From positions 1 to 64,000 of the forward strand of contig NZ_JPRD01000073.1 of assembly GCF_000817815.1 (NCBI RefSeq): DNA of 64,000 bases, given 5' to 3'. The notes under the pieces are model-generated. The model saw only the letters and a list, made by a program, of their open reading frames with translations, searched no databases and was not told the origin of the DNA. How positions within the stretch are numbered: position 1 is the stretch's first letter; each line of letters begins with the position of its first letter. This stretch comes from Vibrio owensii CAIM 1854 = LMG 25443. GTDB taxonomy: Bacteria > Pseudomonadota > Gammaproteobacteria > Enterobacterales > Vibrionaceae. The position numbers and the translations under genes are program-made. Positions 25,575 through 37,700 of the stretch are shown in pieces.

Positions 25575-25741
25575 TAGGTGCAGTTTTCGTATCTGACGAT
25601 TAACGAAACTGCAAAATATGATTGTTTATTGACTCAATACTTAGTTAAATCAGAGTTGTGATAAACGGTGAATCATAAGCCGATAAACTAAAATAATTTA
25701 TAAAGGTCTAACGAAGTGCGTTAGCCATTAGCGGGGGTCAG

Positions 25742-28700
25742 ATGAGTACACAAGCTGTGCCGCAAGAAGTTGTAGTAGATGCTGTCAAAGGGGATGTTTA
25801 CGCGCTAAGCCTTGAGGGGAAGGTGAGAGCGATAAACGTTGGGGATGTATTAGTTCCGGGTGATGTCATCATCACTGAAAACGGCGCTTCCATTGAAGTG
25901 ATCGCGGAAGGCTCACTCTATCTCGTGGATGAGAATTGTGTAGCCTGCATACCGGCACCATCTTTAGAGCAACAACCGACAGACGCGGTTGTTCAAGCGC
26001 CTGTTGATGGCCAAATCAATGTCGATCCAACTGCGGCGGCTGACGCTGAGTTTGGCGCAGAAGATGTGGCTGCAATCCAACAAGCCATTTTAGAAGGCGC
26101 TGACCCTACGGCTATCCTTGAAGCTACGGCCGCGGGCCCGGCTGGTGGTGGCGGAGGTTCTGGGTCTGCAAACGCAGGCTTTGTTACTGTTGAATACAAT
26201 AACCCCGAAGTATTGGCCTCAACGTTTTTTGAAACCTCAGCTCCGACTGGTAACACGGATACTGAAGATGATCCTGACGGCTTAAATGTCACTGTTTTTG
26301 CCGATGGTGGCCAATCTCTTTCTTCTCAAGTAGTAGAAGGCTCCATTTCTCTATCAAGCTACCCGCAAACCATTTCTTCCAGTGTGCAAATTGAAGCTGG
26401 TGATCTCGCACTTGATACTGCTTCATTTGTACCTGAGACGTTCTCATTAGAGTCTCTGTTAACTGATCTTAACAGTGATATTACTTCTGGTGGTCAGCCA
26501 GTAGCGTTCGTTTATGACGAAGCGCAAAATGCCATTATCGGCACCCAAGAAGGTAACGAAGTACTTCGTATCGAGATCGAAGCGACATCTTTAGGCCGTG
26601 ATTTAGAGTTAGAGGTCGTTACCACGATTAGCCAGGGTATTGACCACGTCGCGTCTGTTGCTGATGGTCAAGTATCGATCGTCGGTGATCAAATCAATAT
26701 CGCTTTTGATATTACAGGCGCAGATATTGGTGGTAACAGCATTCAAGCGCCTATTGATTTTACGGCAACCGTTATTGATGGCGATGATCCTGCGCCGCAA
26801 AACGTTACTTTTGAAAACGTTGAATCTTCTTCTACACCAATCACTGGCACCTTTGTTGATATTGGTAGTGATCAATTAGCAACGGTCACGTTTAATCAAG
26901 AAGGACTTAGTCAGTTCGATGGCCTACTGAGTGATAATCAGGCGACAGAAGCGGTACTCTCTGAAGACGGCAGTACTATCACCTTGTCCATTGCCGGCTC
27001 GAATGAAACCGTCTTAACCATCAGTCTGAATACTGATGGTACCTACCAATTTGAGCAATTTAAGCCGTTAGAACAAACAAACGGTGAAGATACGATTGAG
27101 CTCTCTTTACCAACCACAATCGTCGACTATGACCAAGATACGGCAAGCAACACCTTTACGATGACCATCCTTGATGGCGATAATCCAGTGATTGAAAACG
27201 TGACGGGGTTGTCTTTAGACGAGGCGGGTGTTGACCAAGGTTCACAGGAAGGCGCGGTAGTAACAAGTGGGACTGGGTCGATCACGACAGCGGTCGGTAG
27301 TGACATCATTGATCACTATGAGTTGGAACCTACAGAGTTTAATGTTGGTGGAGAACTCCAATCTCAAGGGCAAGTTGTTCAATTAGAACTAGCGTCCGAG
27401 AGTAACGGCGTACGTACTTACGAAGGCTTCATCGAGCTGGATGGTGTGCGTATTACCGTATTTGATGTGGCGATTGATGCACCTGCATTGGGCGAATACC
27501 AATTCAACTTGTATGAACAACTTGACCATACGGGTGCTAACGATGACTCGCTTACTTTCTCACTGCCAGTTTACGCGGTAGATGCGGATGGTGACCGTTC
27601 CTCTATTACCGACGGTTCGAACACACCAGAAGCAGCGCAAATTGTCATTCAAGTTCAAGATGACGTTCCTTCGATTGATGGCGTTGAGGCACTAGCGGTC
27701 GATGAAGACGATTTTTCGAATATTGGTTTCGACCAAAATGATTCCGTGGTTGCTCAAGGTCACTTCACGACAACTCAAGGTACAGACCAAGTTGTCAGCT
27801 ATCGGCTAGAGAGTGGAACCGATCCACTTAATGGTTTGGAGTCGCAAGGTAGATCGATTTCTTTGACAGAAACGTCTAACCCCGACGGTAGCTTTACTTA
27901 CTCGGCGACGGCTGGCGATGATTCAATTTTCAGATTACAGGTGAATGTTGATGGTTCTTACGCGTTCATCCTTGAAGGGCCGATTGATCATGTTGTTAAC
28001 AATGATGAGTTGATTTTAAACTTCTCAATCGTTGTAACAGACTTTGATGACGATACTTCGATGGCGACAATCCCAGTTACTATCGTGGATGATGAACCAA
28101 TGATTCCAATTACTATCGTACGTGACAAACTAACGCTCACAGACGTAGGTGTAATTCGTGTTGATGAGGACGACATAGAAACTATTGGTTCAGACCAAGT
28201 GGGGCCAATCTCTATCGATGACAAGTTTATCGCAATTCAGGGGCCAGATCGAGTCGTGGGCTATCAGCTCAATGCTTCTGCAACACCAATGGCTGGACTC
28301 ACATCACAAGGCGTGGCAGTCACGCTAACTGAAACCGCAAACGGCGATGGAAGCTTTACTTATGAGGCGACTGCGGGGAGTGAAGCGGTCTTTACGCTGA
28401 CAGTGAATATTGATGGCTCTTACAACTTCACGCTAGAAGGGCCAATTGATCATGCTGTTGATCGCGACGAGTTGACACTCAATTTCCCAATCATCGCGAC
28501 CGACTTTGATGGCGACACCACAAACGCCACGATCTCTGTGACGGTCGTGGACGATAAGCCAGTGATTAATGACGTCGACGCCATTACCGTTGATGAAGAT
28601 GATCTAGCGTCAATTGGCTCAGACCAAAACGATGATGCGTTTATGTCGGGTTCTTTCACCACAACGGAAGGCTCGGACAGCGTTGTTAAATACCAGCTTA

Positions 28701-31700
28701 ATGCAACCGCAGATCCAGTAGCAGGGTTGACCTCTCATGGTGAGCCTGTTGTGCTTGCTGAGACAACAAATGGTGATGGCAGCTTTACTTACACTGCCAC
28801 AGCAGATGGCAATGCCGTATTTGAATTGGTTGTGAAGCCAGATGGCAGCTACACCTTTACTCTGCAAGGTCCACTAGACCATGTGGTGAATAGTGACAGT
28901 CTACAAATCGACTTCCCGATTATCGCAACAGATTTTGATGGCGACACCTCATCGAAGACGTTACCTATCACCATCATTGATGATAAACCGACCATTACCG
29001 ATGTTGATGCGATTACCGTTGATGAAGATGACTTAAGCACGATTGGCTCAGATCAGACTGGCCCGATTTCAATCGATGGCAACTTTACCACCACACAAGG
29101 CTCTGACCGAGTAGTGAGCTATCAGCTTGACGCGTCTGCAACACCAGTGGCTGGACTCACATCACAAGGTGTGGCAGTCACGCTAACTGAAACCGCAAAT
29201 GGTGATGGCAGCTTTACTTACGAGGCGACAGCGGGTACTGAAGCGGTCTTTACGCTAACAGTGAATACTGATAGTAGCTATAACTTTACGCTTGAAGGTC
29301 CAATCGACCATGCTGTTGATAGCGATGAGTTAACGCTCAACTTCCCAATCATCGCAACAGACTTTGATGGCGATACCTCTGCTGAGACAATTCCTGTCAA
29401 GATCGTTGATGACAAACCGACACTTGGTGGCATCGAAGCAGCAAGTGTGCAAACGGTTGACGAGGACGATATCCCAACCGTCGGATCTGATGGTACGCAG
29501 TCGAACAGCATTGCAGGTAACTTCATTGCGACTGATGGCTCTGATGGCATTGTGGAGTACGGCGTTTCTGACCTAACGACGCCAGTACAAGGCCTGACCT
29601 CTGGTGGTCAATCTCTGGTTATGGTTGAAGTATCAAACGCAGGTGGTGTTTCAGTTTACGAAGCACGAATTGATGGCACGACGACACCAGTATTCCGTGT
29701 AACCCTTGATGCTTCTGATGATAGCTACACGCTCGATTTGCTTGCTCCTCTCGATCATCCAAATGCTGATGGCCAAAATAAACTGGTCATCAATTTACCG
29801 ATAAACGTGACTGACTTTGATGGATACGTGTCGAACAACATCACCTTACCAATTACGGTTGTGGATGATGTTCCGACCATTGATGGTTTGCTAGCAGGCA
29901 GCGAACAAACCGTTGATGAAGATGACCTACCAGCAGGTACGGATGCTGCAAGTGCAGAAGATACTGTTATTTCAGGTACTTTTGATATCACTGAAGGTGC
30001 TGACCAAGTTGCTTCTATTCAGCTGAGTGACCTGACCACGCCTGTTGCGTCACTGACTTCAGATGGTGAAACTATCACCTTAGTTCTGTCCTCTAGCGCA
30101 AACGGCGTGAACGTATACCAAGGTGTCGCTGGCAATCCTGCTGAAGTGGTGTTCGAACTGACGTTGGATGCAACGAACAACACCTACGAGTTCGATTTAC
30201 AGAAGCCGCTTGATCACCCAGATGGTAATCAGCAAAACGAGATTGTTATTAACCTCCCTGTGACGGCGACAGATAATGATGGTGATACTTCACCAGCCTT
30301 TACATTGCCAATTACCGTTGTGGACGATGTTCCAGTTGTTACCAATATTGAAAGTCTACGTGTCGACGAAGATGACTTACCTCTTGGTTCTGATGGTACT
30401 AAAGAGCCATTAACGGTATCAGGTGAGTTCGAAGTCACTAGCGCAGATGGTATTGATGCTTTCGAATTGGATCTAAGCTCAAATCCTATCCCGAATCTGA
30501 AATCGGGCGGAGAAGAGGTAACACTTTCTCAAGACGTTGGTGCATCAACTGCTGACGCGCTTGTTTATGTTGGACAAACTCCGGGTGGAGTGACGGTCTT
30601 CACGTTGACACTTCATCAAGATGGTAAATACGACTTTGAGTTATCTGGTCAGTTAGATCACGCGGTTAACTCTGATGAGATTTTGTTGAACCTACCTGTG
30701 AAGATTATAGATGGCGACAACGATACCATCACTGCGACCTTGCCAGTGACCATCGTAGATGACAAGCCAACCATTGATGCTATTAGCTCTGGTAGTACGT
30801 TGTCTGTGGATGAGGATGATATTCCAAGCCAAGGTTCGGACGACACGCCAGAATCCAATATCATTGGTGGCAACTTTGACGTTACTGATGGTGCCGATTC
30901 TATCGTTAGCTTCCAGTTGGATAGTTTAACATCGCCTGTTTCTGGCCTTACCTCAGGTGGTCAACCACTTGAATTGGTTGAGTTTTCAAATTCAAATGGT
31001 GTGATTGAGTACCGAGCTTATATACAAGGTACGACGGACACCGTCTTTAAACTGACGCTAAATGGTTCAGCAGACAGTTATGAATTTGAGCTGTTGGGTG
31101 CACTTGATCATCCTGCGGGTAACGATGAAAACTCGTTAGTCATCAACTTCCCAGTCAACGCGACCGATTTTGACGGTGATGTGTCCAATAACATTACCTT
31201 GCCGATCACAGTGGTGGACGATGTTCCTGCGATTGTGAAAGTGACAGACACTAGCCAACAAACAGTCGATGAAGATGATCTTGCTGGTGGCTCAGACACG
31301 ACAAGTAGCGATTCAACGGTATTAACTGGTGGATTTGAAGTCGTTGATGGTGCGGATGAGATTGTCAGTTACCAAGTTTCTGACCTCAATGCCGTTGTGT
31401 CTGGCTTAACTTCGAACGGCAACAGCATCGAGTTGAATGTGGTGAGCTCGGTTGGTGGTGTAACCAGTTACGAAGCGGTCATTACTGGCACATCAACTAA
31501 GATCTTCACGTTGTCTCTTGATGCGAATAACGACAGTTACCAATTTGAACTATTGGGACCAATCGACCATGACGCTGTTCAAGGTGAAAACAACCTTGTC
31601 ATTGATATTCCAATTACAGTGACAGATTTTGATGGTGATACGTCATCATCACTGAACCTTCCAATCACCATTGTTGATGACATTCCTGAAATTACATCAG

Positions 31701-34700
31701 CAGATGCTTTGGCTGTTGACGAGGATGATCTCGCTAATGGCTCTCAGGCAACCAACAAAGACAGCCTAGAAGCAACAGGCAATTTCGATACGGTAGAAGG
31801 GGCAGATACGGTTGTCTCTTACCAGTTGGATCTTACTTCTAACCCGATCCCAGGAGTCACTTCAGGTGGTCTCGCGGTAACGTTAGTTCAAACCGCGGTA
31901 AGCAACAACAACTTTACTTATCAAGGTCAAACACCGGATGGTAACTCAGTGTTCACGCTAGTTTTGAACGCTGACGGCTCTTACAAGTTTACGCTTGAGG
32001 GGGCGCTAGACCATTCAACCCAAGGCGAAGATACACTCATACTCGATCTTCCAGTCTTCGCGACCGATGTCGATGGCGATACGGCCGGCATTAACTTACC
32101 AGTGACGATTACCGATGATGTTCCAACCCTGCACGATGCGTCTATTTCACGTATTGAGGGACAAGGTAACCGTACGGTTCGCTTATTCCGAGACCCTGTA
32201 GAGGGTGATGATGATCTTGGTTCGGACGGCGCACAAGTGACGTCATTCTCGGCTGATGATTCGGGTATTTACTTCAAGCAAAACGGTGTTGACTCGGACT
32301 CTGTTGATTTAAACGGCAGTAACCAAGTTGTGTTCGTTCACAAAGTTCTTGACGGAGTGGATACCGAAATCGGTCGTTTGATTGTGCGAACCGACGGCCG
32401 CGTGTCTTTCCGTCCGAATGACGATCTTGACCATACAGAAACCGATTCGATTGATTTCACCATCAACGTTGTTGCAACCGATGGTGACGGTGATACTAGT
32501 GATGCAGATGTTGATATCTCAATCACCGACCGTAACGCACAGATTAATACGTCAACCGTCACCGCGTTCGAGGACCAAGGTCGTGGTGGTGTTGTCGCAG
32601 GCGTGGATTCTGCAAATACCCAAGATAACCTATCAACCTTGGATGTGACGCCAGCGAAAGTCGATTTGGTTATCGATTTGCATGATATCGATCGTAACGA
32701 GAGCCTAGGTGACATCACTATTCGAGATGCCAATACTCACAACGGTACGTTCTACTATCGAGACGGTAGCGGCAACTACATCGAATTAACGCCTGTCGGC
32801 AATACAGTTGTTCTTGATGCATCAAATGTCGAACAATCATTCAATGGTGAGCTTGTCTCGCTAGATAACTTGTACTTTGTACCAGATCGCCATTCCTCAA
32901 CTGATGCTTCTGGTATCGATCCTCGTATCCGTGTGGAAATTCTTAACAATGGTACGCCAGACCACACCATTAATGGTCGCTTGGATATTGAAGTTGATGC
33001 CGTGGCAGATATTGCAACGTGGAACGCTAGCAGCACCTTCGATTACACCGTTGATGAAGATGGCAACAATGTTGAGTTAGACATCGAGGCGAACACGCAA
33101 GACATCAGCAACCCAGAGTCCATCGTATATGAACTTGTCTTTACCGAGGGTGGAGACAAGGCGACGTTGGTTTACTCAGATGGTACACCTATTCCTGAAG
33201 CGGGTGGCAAATACCTAGTGGATGCGAGTCGTATTGACGAGGTTGAAGTGGATCCTTCGGAGCACTTCTCTGGCCAAATTAAGCTAGATGTAACCGCGAT
33301 TACGACTGAGAGTAATAACCCTCTGACGGGCAAAGAAACGGCGCGTTCTGAAACCGAAGAAATTGTGATTGACGTTAACCCTGTCGCTGACCAAGCAGAC
33401 TTTGTGGTAAATCGCATCAACATTTTTGAGGATAACGCTCGAACTCAAGATACCGTCGACCCTGTGACAGACCACGATCCGCTTCAGTTGAGCGAGGTCA
33501 TTACGATGAGCCCATCAGATGATATTGATGGCTCTGAAGAACTGTTTGTACGCATTGACAATTTCTCCATTGATGGTGTGACGTTGGTTTGGCTTGATAC
33601 AGCAAATCCAAGCCAAATCAATGCAGTTACAGACAGTGGCGGTAATGTTCTTTACTACGAAATTCCAGAATCAAGCCTTGCTAATGTTGAAGTGCTTCCT
33701 CCATTACACAGTAACGAAGACTTCACGTTTGATGTAGAAGGTATTGTGAAAGATAACGCCTCTCTATCGGGGGGCGCCGCTCAGGACATTCGTTCTTTGG
33801 GCACGCAATCGGTGATTGTATCGGTGAAAGGTGTTGCGGATATCCCAGACATCGAACTGAACGATAAAACTGGCATTTGGAACGTGTTCGATGATGGTAC
33901 CGTTCGAGGAATCGAAGCCGAAATCGATGAGAACGGTCAAGTTGATCTCGCGTTTAGCGTGGTTTCAGGAGAGCTGAAAGACAATCCCGCTGATAGTTCA
34001 GAATCCATCACGGTACTGCTGTCTAATATCCCTGATGGTGTAGAGCTGTTTGATAACGATGGTGCCTCTATCGACCTGACGTTTGTTGGATACGATGGAT
34101 CAGGCCAACCGATTTACGAAGCAAACATTACCAATGCTAACGTAAACTCGGGCATCGTTATTCGACCTGAAGCGTCATCGACAGAAAATATTACCATCAC
34201 AGCAACTACTATCGTGACTGAGAACGATGGTCATACGCGTGAGGTAATTGGTGAAATCCGCGTTAAAGTTGCCCCTGTGATTGATGCTCAAGACAACTAT
34301 GTTGTTAGCTCTGAAGGCAACGAAGACACGCGCATTAATATTGATTGGGAGCCTACAGCAACGCAAAGCCCGGATGCGGACGAATTCTTTGCTGCTCTAA
34401 CAATTAGTGGTTTCCCAAATGGCAGTACTGTTTATGTTGACGGTGTCGCGCAAACCGTGGCAGGTGGCAGCATCACGCTCACTCCGGGAACTAACGAATC
34501 AGAGCAAGACTTCTCTGCCAGAATCACTCAAGATGGCTATATTCAAGTCCAGCTTGAACAGGACTCAAGTACTGACTTTAGCTTGAGTACACAGGTGACG
34601 GTGAAAGAAATTGATGCAGAGTATGTCGACTCAGGCAATCCGGGTGAGGGCATCGCATCTACAGTGATTAACGGTACAGTCAATGTTCAAGTGAATCCGG

Positions 34701-37700
34701 TTGTTGAACCAGAGGACTTAACAGGTGATGTCGCTGATCAAACTCGTCTACTGGTTGAAGAATCGGGTGGTACAACAACCGATGTGGTTCGTGCTGATGC
34801 TCAAGGCCATATCGATTTCACGATTAACACCAGTGCTGGTGGTCAAGCCGGTGCCAACATCATCAAATATCAAGAGTTTGATGATTCTTCTGATGAAGTC
34901 GTGACTCAATTGGTGGTTCAATTCAGTATTACTGATCCAGAAATCTTGAATCAGCTAGTCATTGTTGGTGCATCGAATGAAGGTGGTGGGCGCTGGACGA
35001 TCACTGATGAAGAAAACTTCTCGATTATTGCGCCAGCAGGTTTGGATCTTACACCTAATGATGACACCGACGACGGTGATAACAACGGTATTTCTTCAAT
35101 TGGCTTGACCATCTACGCACAAGTGAACGACTTGGGTGAAGATACGATCGAAGAAGACGCAACAGTTCAACGTCAGACTGACATCACACTCGAGTTCCCA
35201 ACAGATATCACGCCTCAAACCAGCGTAGCAGCTGAAATTGACCTTGATAACACGGTTCAAATTGATGGCAACGAAGACAATACTGTTGATTTGGGTACGC
35301 AATTGTCATCTAAAGTCACCACCATCAATGCTGATGGCGTAGAAGATGTCCTAACGCTTGTTATTGACCCTTCATCACCTGGTGTACCTCCGGGCCTAGT
35401 TATTGGCGGCACTGATGTTGACTTCGTTGACGGCAAATACGTGTTCCAAGCTTCGATTGATGCGAGTGGCAACATTACTGGCCTCGATGGTTTGACCCTA
35501 CGTGTTGCCGAAGACTGGGCTGGTGACTTCACGCTGCCAGTTCTCTTCGTTACCACCGATACTCAATCGGGTGATGAAAACACTACGCTAGAGTCACTAC
35601 CTGTTCAGATCTTGCCAGTTGCGGATGTCCCAGGTTCTTCGGGTGATCAACCTCTTGATAGCAATGTGACACCAGATGTTACAGTCGATATCACTGGTAC
35701 GTTAGGCTTAGATGCTGACAAGCAACCAGTGAACGACCTTAACAATGATGTCCCAACCAACGATGGTATTGGCTACGAAGACGGCTTGATTCAACTCAAC
35801 TTGAATGTCGACTTTGCTGACAACCGTAATAACTTGCAAGCGGGCAGAGAGACGCTCACCAACATTAAGCTCACGCTTGATGACACGACGTTAGGTGAGT
35901 TTGTTGACGCGAGTGGCAACCCATTAGGCACAAGTATCGAGTTCAGTGCTGCTGAAATTGCTGTGGGCGCATTGGATGAAGTGTTGTTCAAGCCGAAAGA
36001 GAATTACCCAGTCGGTGGCGGTCAAAATACCGTTCAAATTAATATCGAAGGGGAGATCACGGACACAGCAATCATCGATCAAACCACGCTTGATAACCCT
36101 GGCTACGATACCGATGTTCGCACCTTTACTGATAACGTGTCGTTTGAAATCACACCAGTGGTTGATGACATTACGATAAGTGGTGCAGATCCTTCTCAAC
36201 CTATCGTTGTCACAGGCGATGAAGATACCCTTATTTCATTGACGCAGTCAGGCTCCGGCGTATCGGTGAGTCTGAACGATAATGATGGTTCAGAGCAGTT
36301 TGTGTCCTTGAAGCTTACTGGATTACCGACCGACTTTATTGTGACTTCTAGCTCTCCTGATTACACGGTGAAAAACAACGGTGGTGGTGAGTGGAGTATT
36401 CAACTAAATGATTTGACACAAACGTCCGTTGATTTGAGTTCAATTCAAATCCAACCACCGAAAAACTTCAGTGGTGAAGTTGATATTGGTATTACTGCCT
36501 TCACACAGGAAGAGTTGCTTAAAGTACCTACGGAACACACAGGTAACTTCAAAGTGATCATTGATCCAATTGGTGATGATGTTGATGTAAACCCAGATAC
36601 CTTAGTTTCAGGTAATGAGGGTGAAGACATTGAAATCAATATCAATGCTCTTGTGGTCGATAACCAAGAGTCGATTGGTGATGGCGCGAATTATGAAGAG
36701 AACGATCCAGAAACACTTCGTGTAGAAATCGCGAATGTGCCAGACGGTGCAAGCATTGAACTTACCGACGGCACTGCATTTGTCGATCAAGGTGGCGGTG
36801 TGTTCGTTCTAGAGATTGATGCTCAAGATCTGGATAAAGTGGTCTTTAACTCTGGCGATCGCAACGACAACTCTTGGAATGGCACATTGGAGTTTAAAGT
36901 GCAGGCCGTTGATACTGGCTTAGATGGAAGCCAAAGCCTAGGCACGCCAAAAGAGTTCGACGTTAATGTCGAAGTAGAAGCTGTTAACGACCGCCCAGGG
37001 TTTGTTAATACAGTGGATGTTGAAACACAAGAGGATACTCCGTTACTGCTTGATGGCTTCAGCATCACAGACGTTGACGCAGTGTTAGATGATCCGAACG
37101 CAGAGTATGTGCTCAATGTTAATGTAGACAGCGGTATATTGGAGCTCAACCCTACGCTCATCGCTACTTACAACCTAACCGTGAGCGGTGATGGTACGGA
37201 TTCCGTTGAGCTGAAAGGCACTGTGGCCGATCTAAACAATGCCATTGCAAACGGCCTGATTGAGTTCGATCCAGACCTGAACTTCTTTGGTGACGTTCAG
37301 GTGGACGTGACTGTTGATGACCAAGGCAATGAAGGTATTGTGATTGGTGGGGTAGATGACACCCTAAATACCAACAGCGGCAGCTTCAATATTGAAGTGA
37401 CAGCGGTGAACGATACCCCAGAAACTACGCCAGTGACGCTACCGGATATTGAAGAAGACAGTGGTGTGTTCTCTATCTCTGAAGCGGATCTTATTGCGAA
37501 TGCGACAGACGTAGAAAACGACAACCTCACTGTTAGCAATGTTCAGTTAACCGATCCAAGTTCGGGCAGCATTACTTTCAACAGTGGCACTGGCGAGTGG
37601 GAGTTTACTCCAGCGCCAGATTACAACGGTCCAGTCGAAATCACGTACACCATTACAGATGATGGCACGACAGATGGTGCATCTGATCCTAAATCGGCTA

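Noticed and set aside
27698..32130. CRISPR-like repeat array
   Set aside because: Repeats are in-frame protein domains of about 450 bp, not short DNA repeats with spacers.
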